16,737 bases of DNA from Parachlorella kessleri (GCA_001598975.1 BBXU01001764.1:1-16737), one strand, 5' to 3'; shown: positions 8,484 through 16,737, counted from the stretch's first letter. Notes: generated by a model from the sequence alone, not told the origin. Translations and numbers: made by a program.

Positions 8484-10103
8484 CTACGCTACGGTGGCCA
8501 CGTTCCGACGCTTCAGCCTCACCGCCCCTGGCCAGCAGTTTGCCAGCAGCGGGTGCCGCTGGCGCCAGCTTGGCTGCGAGGCCCTGGATAGGCCCACATC
8601 ACCCGGCGAGCCTTCAGCCACCCCTGAGAGTTTGAGTGGGGAGTCCAGTGCTGCCTTGCTGCCCTCCTTCCGCTCCGCTGACCTGGCCACACTGAGGCTG
8701 CAACACGGCCCCGTGCCCCACGCCGCTGTGATCAGAGCCTGTCCCTTGTGCTGCCGCGGGCTGGCAGGGTCTGGCAGCCAGGCAGGGCGCCTAGCACTTA
8801 GCCGCCTGCAGCCGCGCAGCTGCAGGGTGCGCTTGGAGGGCATTGCCTCCACTCCCACGGTCCCTTTGCTGGTGCTGGCTGGAGCTGCGGAATGTGAGGC
8901 ACCACGACCTGCCTGCTGCCGGGGAGATGGCACGTCGCCCCACCTGCTGCTGCCGCTGCTACCCTCTGCTGCCGGTGCGGCGGGCCCCGCCACAAGCTGG
9001 CAGTCGTGGCTGCGCACACCTGCCGTCATGCGTGCTGCCTTGGTAAGAGCTGCCAGTGCCGGGTGCCGGCGCTTGAGCGGCACCAGGATGGCGCCTGGCA
9101 GCATCTTTGCGTCAGCCACCTCCAGGCTGGTGAGGTTGGTGAACTTGGTGGGCAGCAGGACGGTCAGGCTGGGCGCGCTACGCTGAGCAAGCAGGTGGGA
9201 GGGGCCGTCGCTGAGTGACTCCTCAGCTGTGCGCCAGGTGGCCAGGCCACTGCAGGGGGGGGAGGGGCAGGCAAGCACAGGAAGGGGATGAGTGCCAGCA
9301 GTGCTACCGCGTCAAGGCCTGTGTGATAGGGTGACGATGCAGCGGCATGTATGCTAGGGGAATAATCCGGGGTACCAATGTTCATGGCAGCCTCTCCCAC
9401 CCTGTGCAGCAGCCTCCAAGGGGCCACGTCTACCAAGTGGACTGAATAGTGGCTAGAAAGCCTACAGCAGCTGGGCACCACCCGGCAACTCACCCTACCA
9501 GCTACACAGTCTGCAGCACAGGGCCACAGTCCTGGAAGGAGGTGCAGGCGTCGTGACTCACCAGTAGTCATGTTCTTGCAGGTACGTCAGCTGCTTGCGG
9601 CGGAGGCTGTAGTAGACCGTGGGGCTTGCCAGCCCAGCCGGGTACCACTCCGTCCACTCGGGGGTGCCGCTCCTGTATGCAGCAGAAGCCAGGTCAAGCC
9701 AGGCTACCGCAACCAATACCTGAGCTCGTTCTTGCTCTGTTTTTCACTGTTTTCATCACAACGCTCCTCACTACCCCCAGTGGTAGGAGGGCACCAGGGG
9801 GCTTGTGTGGCCCCCCTACCACTGTCACTGCTAAATAATCCAGGACACGCCAGGCTGAAGCTAAACAAACGTTTGACGGCTCTCCGTTCAGTAGATATCA
9901 GCTCCCAGGCGAGCCAGACAGATAAGCACGGAAATGCCCCACCTTGCCCATGACGCGTCTGCTAATGTCGTTGCTCGCCCGCAGGAGCAGCAGTGCCCGC
10001 ACCCCGTTTGTCTTCTACTTGAGGGAGGCCTGCTCCCCTCACTGTTAGTTTGGATAGCCAGGATGTCTCGCCTTGGTGGATCACAAAGCAATTCCAGGTA
10101 GGC
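8484..10103 (-). CDS. Uncharacterised Cys-cluster protein, tandem paralogue A (5' end uncertain)
   Basis: I do not recognise this family. The strand and frame are supported by similarity to the paralogue at 10987-12314. Exons in coding order: about 10103-9943, 9672-9562, 9249-8484, joined by phase-2 introns. Exon 1 ends with the cluster GCGHCCSCGR. Exon 2 (37 codons) carries TEWYPAGLASPTVYYSLRRK. Exon 3 (255 codons with stop) begins with GLATWR and later SHLLAQRS and KFTNLTSL, then turns Ser/Pro/Ala/Arg-rich with no membrane segment. The start is unresolved: the exon 1 frame stays open upstream to about 10231 with no ATG. CTTTCATCCTTCCAG is a plausible acceptor giving the first base at 10103, which would imply a missing 5' exon. 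The long plus-strand frame at 8494-9186 is its antisense. Confidence 0.5.
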
Positions 10104-10337
10104 CTGGAAGGATGAAAGCCCCGAGGGAATGAAATACAAGTTGTGAAGACCAAGGTATGATTCACTGATCAGTTTAATAAACTGCGTGGCCTCACAAGAG
10201 GCCTCACGACGGATTTCGAGAGGGTCTCACGACATAACCACGTCATCTTCCACGTCGGACAGATTCGACGGCCGCCTCTTTTGTCATCTCTTCTGGGTCG
10301 GAAACCTGTGAATCTTTGGAGGTTAACGTTGTGCACA
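10104..10337. other. Short divergent region between paralogue A and the small plus-strand gene
   Basis: This 234-base gap must contain the start of paralogue A and the promoter and 5' UTR of the plus-strand gene. The minus strand stays open and ATG-free to about 10231, where a TGA interrupts it. Two CCACGTC(A/G) motifs lie at 10238-10258. Confidence 0.45.
10238..10258 (+). promoter_or_regulatory. Paired CCACGTC motifs upstream of the small plus-strand gene
   Basis: CCACGTCAT (10238-10246) and CCACGTCGG (10250-10258) are a direct repeat 80-100 bases before the ATG at 10338. The ACGTCA core matches bZIP binding sites and resembles the inverted pair upstream of the LanC-like gene. Function is inferred from the motif only. 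Confidence 0.3.
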
Positions 10338-10844
10338 ATGGACTACCACAACTCCCAGTGGGTTGGGACGCTTTCGGGAGCGGTTGAAACCCTTAGCGAA
10401 TTGGGCACAACCTTGCAGGCCGGGTTACCAGTGGGGCCCACAGGTGGTCACGTGTCTCCTGCTAGTACGTTTGGAGATTCTTTCCGTGCTGTTTGTTTCC
10501 AGCCACAGGCGCCTCTAACCCTTGGTTGCAACTGCATCTATTTGTTGATGACTTCCAGGTTATACAAGGTAAGGTGCCAAACGCGGAGGCACCAGACTGG
10601 AGGCCATATGAAACAGTCGAGGCAAGAAGGGGGCCCCTGCAAGGACAGCCTTCCTCCAGTGCCACCACGACCAATGCCAGAGCATGACTTCCGCACCATA
10701 GATAGGGAAAATATACTAGCACAGCAAGAAGAGATAGAGAGAGGGGGTGAGCACAGTGAAGCTAACAAAGCAAAGCTACTGAGAGCAGGGCTACAAGGCA
10801 GAAGTTCGTACACTGAGAAGGCAGCAAAAGCAACTGAGCAGTAA
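10338..10844 (+). CDS. Small uncharacterised charged protein, three exons
   Basis: Proposed exons 10338-10443, 10509-10568 and 10660-10844 are joined by phase-1 introns of 65 and 91 bases, giving 116 residues. The ATG at 10338 has a good context (ACAATGG); an upstream in-frame ATG at 10281 is possible. The N-terminus (MDYHNSQWVGTLSGAVETLS) is helix-like. The last exon begins PPRPMPEHDFRTIDRENILA and continues as a Glu/Lys/Ala-rich, probably helical tail. I recognise no family. Exon 2 could be skipped without breaking the frame, and it has two tandem donors (10559 and 10569). The stop TAA at 10842 overlaps a donor-like GTAAGT, so a longer isoform is conceivable. Its stop is 142 bases from that of the convergent paralogue B. 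Confidence 0.45.
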   Translation: MDYHNSQWVGTLSGAVETLSELGTTLQAGLPVGPTGGHVSPASTFGDSFRAVCFQPQAPLTLGCNCIYLLMTSRLYKVRCQTRRHQTGGHMKQSRQEGGPCKDSLPPVPPRPMPEHDFRTIDRENILAQQEEIERGGEHSEANKAKLLRAGLQGRSSYTEKAAKATEQ

Positions 10845-10986
10845 GTCCTGGGCGGCCAGAAGTCTTTGCGCCACATCAAGACATTTGAAGCAATATGAGC
10901 TGGCGAGGAAACCCCAAACCCAAACCAATGTTCTTATCTGTACACTTGCGCATCCTGCTTCTAAGATTTGTAGCAAAGAAATCTGA

Positions 10987-12314
10987 TCAATACTGCTCCA
11001 GCCACTGCACGAGAGGCAACACGGAAATGGGGCTGCTTTGAGCTGCCTTCTGCCGCCTCTCCCACTCCCTCAAGCTTTTGAAGCCACTCCTGCGCCTGCG
11101 CAGTGTCTTCCTTGATTGCCCCACTGCCAACATGTCCAGCTCACTTGCCAGCCCCGAGTAGCTGCTACCCAGCTGGCCAGCTTCCTGCGCCGCCCCACTG
11201 CGGCCAGAAGAAATAATCTTCACCCACCCCGGCCGCAGCGCAGGCTGGGACTGGCACTGCTGCTGCTGCCGCTGCAAGAGCGGTTGCTTTTGGAGTTGCT
11301 CAGCTGCGCCCCACTCTACGAATGTGTAGCACTGCTGCGGCCCTCGGAGCTGCTGTGTCCTCTGCACATGGGCCTCAGGGAAGGCCCCGGGAGCAGGCGT
11401 ACCGCTGGTACTGCTTGCTGTACTGGTACTGCTGCAGCTGCAGTAGCTGGCTGCACTGCGAGCGCTGCTGCCGGCGCCTGCAGTGGAAGGCGCCACAGGG
11501 GTAGCTGCCCCTGGCTGGACCTGCTGATGCCAGCTGGACAGCGGGTTGCCTGCTGGCCACACGGGCTGTGGGAGCGGTCCAGCGTGCAACCGCTGTGGCC
11601 GGAGCGGGAGGTAGAGGGGGCGGACATACTCTACTGAGGCCCTGGCGTCGATGTTGGTATAGACGTCAGGCACCTCCAGTACAAGAGGGCGCTGGCCCCG
11701 GGCTGCTAGCAGGCTGGAAGGGCTCAGGTTGCACACTTGGTGTGACCGCCAGGTCAGCCTGCGGGAACACAAGGGAAGCACACAGGTGGAGCAGTGCCAA
11801 AGCTTGCTCACCCCACTGGCTGTGGGCTCATCATTCATGTGCTGGTGGGCGCCTAGGCCATACTCGCAACAGTGGGTGGAGGTGGTGATCTGGTGGCACG
11901 GCCACAGGCGGTGCCTGACGCACGGGGACACAAACCAAGCGCTCACCCACCTGGCAAACTGCTGCTGGTAGCGGCGCTGCAGCGCCCCCATGGTGAAGTA
12001 CACTGTCGGGGACTGGACTGTGGTCGTCACCCAGTATGGCTTGTCAGCCCTGCAACAGCAACATAACAGTATTCCACTTGGGTGATGCCAAGCTTGCGAG
12101 CGTGCGTGGCTGTTGGGTGCTCGATGGGGAGGGGCAATGCCTGCCATCAAACGCGCTACTTGGACGCAGAGTGGCGAACTAACCTGGCCTCATACAACCA
12201 AGGCCCGCAGCACGTGAAGCACCTCTGACAGCCGCTGGGCTCGCAGTACTGCTGGCAGCTGAGGTCCATGTCAAAAGTGGAGGACTCGTTGGAGACGGAG
12301 GAGGACAAACCCAT
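10987..12314 (-). CDS. Uncharacterised Cys-cluster protein, tandem paralogue B
   Basis: Exons in coding order: 12314-12184, 12049-11951 and 11758-10987, with phase-2 introns, giving 333 residues from the ATG at 12314. Exon 1 has six cysteines (20, 24, 29, 32, 35, 36) in SCQQYCEPSGCQRCFTCCG, spaced like a metal-binding or disulfide cluster. Exon 2 carries PYWVTTTVQSPTVYFTMGAL. Exon 3 (257 codons with stop) opens RLTWRSHQV, then SSLLAARG, VYTNIDAR and YVRPLYLPLRP, a long Gln/Ser/Ala/Pro-rich stretch and a basic C-terminal part (KTLRRRRSGFKSLREWERRQ). No family is recognised and no signal peptide or membrane segment is obvious. Exon positions and phases match paralogue A, the main evidence that both are real. 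The frame is open upstream of 12314, so more 5' coding sequence is possible. Confidence 0.6.
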
Positions 12315-12777
12315 CACAGGTTCCTTGTGGAGGGGCTGCAGATGTGATGGAGCAACCTTTTGACAAAATGGCAGTATAATCCATCCCCTGGAATTGCTTC
12401 GTTATCTAGCCTCGGGTTCTGACGCGCTGAAGGTCTCACGCGGGCTCGGAAATGAGAATGCTACGCGCAGTGGAATACAGCCATGCATTTTCGGTCCAGC
12501 TTCCTAATATCCTCCTCTCTGACTCTCTTGGGCCCCACAAAGGTAGCTCCTGGCCAGTTGATCACTTGCGGAATCATGCATGCCTTGGACTGAACCTCTG
12601 TTGGAGTCTTGAGACGAGCACGCGCTATAAATGTGGGCTTCGACTTTGGGTCATTAACCTGAGACGGGAGATTGTGTACCTTTGCATGAGTCAGAAGTGA
12701 GTCATGCGATTTACACCACTGCCCAAGCCTTGGACTTCCGAGCTCCAGAGTTTATAGCTGGACCGCAAGTGGTTCCG
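12315..12777. other. Divergent region between paralogue B and the DUF493 gene
   Basis: This 463-base stretch is lower in GC than the coding exons. It contains a plus-strand TATAAAT at 12626-12632, a four-codon upstream ORF (ATG at 12686) before the DUF493 start, and an ATG-poor minus-strand frame open from 12751 to 12464 that may be an additional exon of paralogue B. The two readings compete, and sequence alone does not settle it. Confidence 0.4.
12626..12632 (+). promoter_or_regulatory. TATA-box candidate for the DUF493 gene
   Basis: TATAAAT lies about 150 bases upstream of the proposed ATG at 12778. A start site near 12655 would give a 5' UTR of roughly 120 bases. The match is short, and if the opposite-strand open frame is a real exon this sequence is coding instead. 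Confidence 0.3.
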
Positions 12778-13883
12778 ATGTTGCTTAGGAGCTCACAGGT
12801 GGCGTTGCGCTTCAGTGGGCGGCCCACAGGATGCTCATTCTGCCGAGTTGCTGGCTGGCTGAGTATGGCACGGTCCCAGCAGCGAAGGGAGCACCTGTGC
12901 TGCTCGGAGTGCACTCCCAGGAGCGAGCTGCCACCAGAGTTGCAAGGTGTGGCCAGGCTGGGGAAGGGCACTAGACTGCAACGGCGCCGCCAGGCTGGCA
13001 CTGTCGGGGCTGCGCCACACACAGCATGTGCTAGCTGCCTGGGAACCAGTTGACGCGATACGATGGCGCTGTGTGGCTCGCAGGACTGTATATCGACGAG
13101 GCAGGCCTCCTGATTGATGAGAAGAGTGGGAAAGCCATCAACGAGTTTGGAGCAACACGCTTTGACGTTCCTGTCCGAGGTACCCAACGCAGAGCTGTGG
13201 CTGGCTAGTTCCACTTCCTGAAACAAGCGCCGCCCCTTTGTGCCGCACCTGACTTGCCAAGCGACCCTGGGAAGGTCCTGCCAAATATGTTGCAGCCCTA
13301 CGAGGCGAGTTTGACCCGCCGCCAGCCGCTGAGAACACCGAGAGGGCGCCGGGCTTGCTGCTGGACTCCCTCATGGCCTTCCCCGGCACCTACACCTTCA
13401 ATGTTGTCTTGAGAACCGAGGGAGCCGCACCCGCAGACGTGGCGGCAGACGTGGCTGCCCTTGTAGCACGGTAAGGGCGCCGGCCAGGTTGCAGTGGTGA
13501 GCTAAGCTGAGCTGGCCCTAGTCTCCTGGCGCAGTCCACCTGGTATGGGTGGTGGCAGGTGGTGCGGACAGGAAGGGGCAGCTGGGAAGATGCTAGGGCT
13601 GGATAGACGCAAAACATGCAGGCTTGTCGGTATGCTGTCCTTTGCAAGATGGGTGCGGACGTGAGCGCTTGGACCTTTCATTTTCCACATGAAAACATTG
13701 GGTGCACCTTTTGCCTGCAGGGTTTGCCAGACACAAGTGGATGTCGGGAGCTGCGTCATCAAGGAGAGGAAAGGCGGCAAGTTTGTGAGCTTGGAGGTGC
13801 CTGCCCTGGTTCGGTCGGCCGAGGTGGTGCACCAGGTGTTTGCTGAGCTGGAGACGGACACGCGGGTGGTGATGAAGTTCTGA
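12778..13883 (+). CDS. DUF493 (YbeD/UPF0250-like) protein, probably plastid-targeted, four exons
   Basis: Exons 12778-12946, 13084-13179, 13296-13470 and 13721-13883 agree in phase and give 200 residues. Residues 1 to about 56 (MLLRSSQVALRFSGRPTGCS and an Arg/Ser-rich continuation) look like a chloroplast transit peptide. GLLIDEKSGKAINEFGATRF is a segment I associate with plant-lineage members. Residues about 110-200 are the DUF493 domain: LLLDSLMAFPGTYTFNVVLR matches the bacterial FPxxFTxKVxG start, and VFAELETDTRVVMKF matches the bacterial ending. The bacterial relative YbeD is a small ferredoxin/ACT-like fold protein of unclear role, so no function is assigned. Exons 2-4 are firm. Exon 1 and its donor are inferred from phase and reading frame. 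A short upstream ORF precedes the ATG, whose context is mediocre. Confidence 0.82.
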
Positions 13884-14686
13884 GGGGGCGACTGCCTGCT
13901 GCGCCCGCACCTAGTCAAAGCCCAGTCGTCTATCGGAGTGGGTTATGGCACCTAAAACTGTTGGACTTGCAACACTGGAGAGGGGCCGCACGGCCAGAAG
14001 CGAGTGGACAGTGGGAAGTGACCAAGCCCGCTGGACTAGAAACAGGTTATGCTGACCACGCTTCACACCACCAAACTTGTCATCTTGGTTTAAGGACATC
14101 ATAGTAAACAGGATCAGAATTTAGGCAAGGCGCAAAGCATAACTGCATCCAGCCCTGCAAGTACAGGTCACCCCTTATCTCCTCCCCTATCCGCCTTGGC
14201 TGCCCACCATCAACAAACAGCGACGCCCGCACATGCTGGTCTACAAGCCCTCAAGTTCAGTCGCAGTGCACAGTACATGTGCCAAACAGGCCACCAAGCC
14301 CCTGGTTGAATAAGTCAGCAGTCACTTGCAAGTGCTATCGAGTGCAATTTTTGGGCTGCCATGCAAAGATAAACGGTAGCTACTGGAACCGAACTCAGGC
14401 AAGACCCAGGGCACACCTGCACCCGGCCCTGTCAGTTCGCCTCTCGCTCGCCGTCAGCAATACCTGCCACCATTCACAGTAAGACATGTATACGCACACA
14501 ACCAGGCCCACTACACTGCCAACCATGTTGCATGCTTGCCTCCACACAGCCAGTCCTACTCAGAAACGCGCGCAATGCTGCCAAGTCAACTCCTCCTTGC
14601 CAAAACCGTTATTCCTCTCCCCGCATCCACTCAGTCAATACCTCCGCCCAGTTGCAACCACACCACAGTGTGTGTGTGCGCTGCAT
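13884..14686. other. Convergent intergenic region
   Basis: It lies between the stop codons of the DUF493 gene (plus) and the acidic-tail gene (minus) and must contain both 3' UTRs. I saw no TGTAA on either strand, no RNA gene, no repeat of note and no convincing reading frame. Confidence 0.5.
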
Positions 14687-16453
14687 CTAACCAACTTGGG
14701 ACTCGCTAGCTTCTTCCTCGCTGTCACTTTCGTCTTCCTCCTCTTCCTCCTCCTCCTCCTCCTCCTCTTCCTCCTCATCATCATATTCCTCCTCCTCGTC
14801 ATCCTCATCATAATCCCCCTCTCCATCCTCCTCTATCTCGCCCAGTACTTCTTCAAGCCCCTCCTCGTCCGCATCCCACCACTCTCCGGCTCCATCACAG
14901 GCACAACAGGGACATGAACCCAGAGTCACGCCAAGCACCCAGCCCATGGTCCCAACTCCGCACCCTGCTCTCTCCATGGCTTCTTCGCTGCAGGGGAGGC
15001 AAGCAGGAACATCTGTACTTGGTGGTGGTGTGAAAAAGCTTCGGGGCACTGGCAGCGTGGCTGGGGGGCGTGTGTGTGGGCCCACGCTTCAGCCGCTGTG
15101 TGCACCTGGTGCGTCCATGGAGGAGGCACAGACAAACGATATATGGCGTGCCATATGCGGCCTCGTTTCATGGCACTGTAGCGTGACTACCTGCGCAGGT
15201 CCAGGTCTTCCTGTGGGCCCTGTGTCAGGGCGCCCGGCGACTCTCGGCCCCTTCCCTCCCACCTCCGTTCCCGGGATTTCATCCCATCGCCGCCCCAACG
15301 CCGTGCTGGATCTGAAGCACACACAGGGCAGCCAACAAGCCTCCGGCATAAGCCAGCCCCCCCCCTCCCTCCCTCCCCCCGGCATAAGCCAACCCTCCTT
15401 CCCCGCCCCTAAAGCCGTCTCCGTTCTGCGCCCACCACAACCGCAAACTAGCACCCCGCCCGCCCGCCCACCCACCCGTAGGGCCTGGTGCCGTCGGCCC
15501 ACCGGAATCCCTCCAGATCCCCATCCCTGCGCCCGCTGGTGAAGAACTGGCGGCCCCGGTTGTGCGGGTGAGATTTGGGGCCGGAGGTGAGGGGCCCCCT
15601 CATGGGCTGGCCGCGGCACAGCGGCACAAACCTGGGCGGCATGGGCAGCGCACCTGAGAGGGGGGGGGCCGGCAAGAATACCCGGGTCAGGGCTGAAAGT
15701 GCAAGCAGCATGCAGGCATTGTTGCTGGGCAGTCGACATTGCTTGTCATGTGAGAGCTGCTTGTCCAGCTACAGCGAAGCACTTGGTGGCAGTTTGCACC
15801 CTAGCTCAGGGCCAGGTGAGGCGGATAAGCCCTTGAGGAGCCAAGCCCAGCCAGCACACAGCAGCGGAACAAGAGGTGGAGGGCAGCACTGGCAGAAGAT
15901 CCTTCACCCCCTGGCACCTTCACCCGACGCGAACCTGGCGGGATGGGGTTCAGCTGGTCACGCCCGTACAGCAGGCTGGGCCCGCGGTGGTCCAGCACCG
16001 CCGCCAGGCACTCCCACTCCCGCTGGGTCAGGGCAAAGGAGGAACGCCAGCCACCGCCGTGTGAAGCCCGCTGGGCCCGGAAGTGAAAGATGCCCTCCAG
16101 CATGGGCCTGCAGGCGGGGCGTAACGTGTCGGGGACCACCATGGGGGAGTGGGGAGAGGGTTAGCCCAGGCATGGTGACAGTGCATGGGAGGTATTGGTA
16201 CCTGTGTGCACGGCATGGCCAACCCAAGATGGAATCCTTGTTGCCTGGCAGGAATCCTGCTTGGGGGGTCGTTGCAACTGAGGCGTCGATACAGGCAGCC
16301 GTGGCGTGCAAGCCAGACGCCCCTCCACGCTCCCCTCCACCCACCACCGGGGGAGCCACTGTAGGAGTGACCAGTAGCAACAGCAACCACCAACCTGATG
16401 CGGTCCAGCACAGCGCCCCGCAGCGTGACGTGGCCATCTGGCTGACGTGCCAT
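14687..16453 (-). CDS. Protein with a cysteine-poor GRF-like segment and acidic C-terminal tail, four exons
   Basis: Exons in coding order: 16453-16395, 16107-15935, 15653-15476 and 14987-14687; phases 2, 1 and 2 agree at every junction and give 236 residues. The start ATG has a strong context (ACCATGG), although the frame is open further upstream. Residues 86-132 resemble a GRF zinc finger: VPLCRG, then SGPKSHPHNRGRQFF (101-115) and EGFRWADG (125-132). Only Cys90 remains; positions usually holding His/Cys ligands are Gln, Arg or Ser. GRF domains bind DNA or RNA in proteins such as APE2, NEIL3 and TOP3A, but no catalytic domain accompanies this one. Residues 20-77 contain GIFHFRAQRASHGGGWRSSF and an acidic/aromatic helix-like part I do not recognise. 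Residues 175-236 are almost all Glu/Asp, as in nuclear or chromatin proteins. A nucleic-acid-related nuclear role is a guess. Confidence 0.6.
14733..14776 (-). repeat. 44-base pure pyrimidine tract (CTC)n encoding the poly-Glu run
   Basis: The plus strand is uninterrupted C/T, mainly CTC/CCT triplets, so the coding strand is polypurine GAG/GAA. It encodes the longest Glu run of the acidic tail. Triplet slippage here would change tail length without a frameshift. Confidence 0.8.
15343..15391. repeat. Duplicated CCGGCATAAGCCA in an intron of the acidic-tail gene
   Basis: CCGGCATAAGCCA occurs at 15343-15355 and again at 15379-15391, separated by a C/T-rich run. It lies in the 488-base intron between exons 3 and 4. 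It looks like a local tandem duplication of 36 bases with no evident role. Confidence 0.6.
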
Positions 16454-16737
16454 GGTCACAGCGCCACCATGGAACTCCCGGGCCTGCTCATTAGCTCCCC
16501 CCAACCCTGCAAGTGAGGTAGCCCAACTCCAGCATCACTCGGGCAGCGGCGTCACTTGAGTCTCACCCCGGGCTCATTGATCCAAAATCTACGATGCCGC
16601 TCTCTTGTGTGGCAACACAATGCAACTAGTGAACCACCCTCCCCCTGGCAACCATTCCACCCGGGCACAGGGTGCGCAAATAGGGGTGGGGGTGGGGTGG
16701 GTGGGTGGGTGGGTGGCTGTGTGTGTGGTGGGGGGGG
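16454..16737. other. Upstream region of the acidic-tail gene
   Basis: The right-hand end contains no gene I can support. On the minus strand CTACCTCACTTGCAG at about 16509-16523 is a good acceptor, and the frame from there into the ATG at 16453 is open, so an upstream exon may exist beyond it. I found no in-frame donor within the window. Confidence 0.35.
16683..16737 (+). repeat. G-rich simple repeat (GGGT)n at the window end
   Basis: Runs of three to five G separated by single T form an array that is clearest at 16697-16714, followed by GT repeats and a terminal G run. It has strong G-quadruplex potential. It does not match the TTTAGGG or TTTTAGGG telomere repeats. Confidence 0.7.

Noticed and set aside
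8494..9186. 230-codon plus-strand open frame
   Set aside because: It lies opposite exon 3 of paralogue A. The minus strand is favoured by exon structure and similarity to paralogue B, and long antisense frames are common in GC-rich DNA.
10229..10240. In-frame TGA between two protein-like stretches, considered as a selenocysteine codon
   Set aside because: Green algae do make selenoproteins, but the flanking translation matches no known selenoprotein, has no redox motif and no SECIS element was recognised. A 5' exon boundary is the simpler explanation.
11116..11637. 173-codon plus-strand open frame
   Set aside because: It is antisense to the last exon of paralogue B and shows only repetitive Leu/Ala/Cys-rich sequence.
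12452..12700. 82-codon plus-strand ORF ending just before the DUF493 gene
   Set aside because: It has no family resemblance and its frame does not join the DUF493 exons. The opposite-strand frame is at least as protein-like.
14733..14776. CTC tract considered as a long polypyrimidine splicing signal on the plus strand
   Set aside because: No plus-strand exon follows it. Read on the minus strand it continues the open acidic coding frame.
15575..16516. 313-codon plus-strand open frame
   Set aside because: It runs opposite exons 1-3 of the acidic-tail gene, crosses its introns, and is low-complexity Pro/Gly/Ser/Arg sequence without family features. Phase-consistent exons support the minus strand.
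1..16737. CRISPR arrays, tRNA or rRNA genes, transposon ends, prokaryotic operon
   Set aside because: No regularly spaced repeats with unique spacers, no tRNA B-box or rRNA-like stretches, no terminal inverted repeats with a transposase or reverse transcriptase. The intron-rich structure excludes a prokaryotic reading.

Overview
This window looks like nuclear DNA of a green alga (core chlorophyte, perhaps a trebouxiophyte). Coding exons are short and GC-rich. Most have GT–AG introns of about 65–750 bases, many ending in TGCAG. One gene has a downstream TGTAA, the poly(A) signal typical of green algae. Two proteins resemble plant-lineage families: a UDP-glucose 4,6-dehydratase of the plant RHM type and a DUF493 protein with a transit-peptide-like leader. 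No rRNA, tRNA, CRISPR array, prokaryotic operon or intact transposon was seen. All exon models were built by hand from reading frame, intron phase and family similarity, so individual junctions need transcript support.

Layout. (1) 14–3601, minus: a ten-exon LanC-like (LANCL/GCL) gene whose 3' end lies off the left edge. (2) 3602–4232: the upstream region it shares with the next, divergent gene. (3) 4233–6962, plus: a seven-exon UDP-glucose 4,6-dehydratase, followed by a repeat-bearing 3' UTR and TGTAA at 7556. (4) About 7360–8060: an AT-richer intergenic block with one doubtful hydrophobic frame. (5) 8484–about 10103 and 10987–12314, both minus: two tandem, diverged paralogues of a family I do not recognise. 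They share a Cys cluster, an SPTVY exon, two phase-2 introns and a large last exon of nearly equal length. (6) 10338–10844, plus: a small uncharacterised three-exon gene between them. (7) 12778–13883, plus: a four-exon DUF493/YbeD-like, probably plastid, protein. (8) 14687–16453, minus: a four-exon gene with a GRF-zinc-finger-like segment that lacks most zinc ligands, and a 62-residue acidic tail.

Function. The genes do not form a pathway. The dehydratase belongs to UDP-rhamnose (cell-wall or glycan) synthesis. The LanC-like protein belongs to a glutathione-binding zinc family. The DUF493 protein is probably plastidial. The most unusual points are two splice-site oddities in the LanC-like gene (a 3' splice site lost by one base, and a duplicated 3' splice site that would encode an optional 19-residue insert), the tandem Cys-cluster family, and the cysteine-depleted GRF-like protein.
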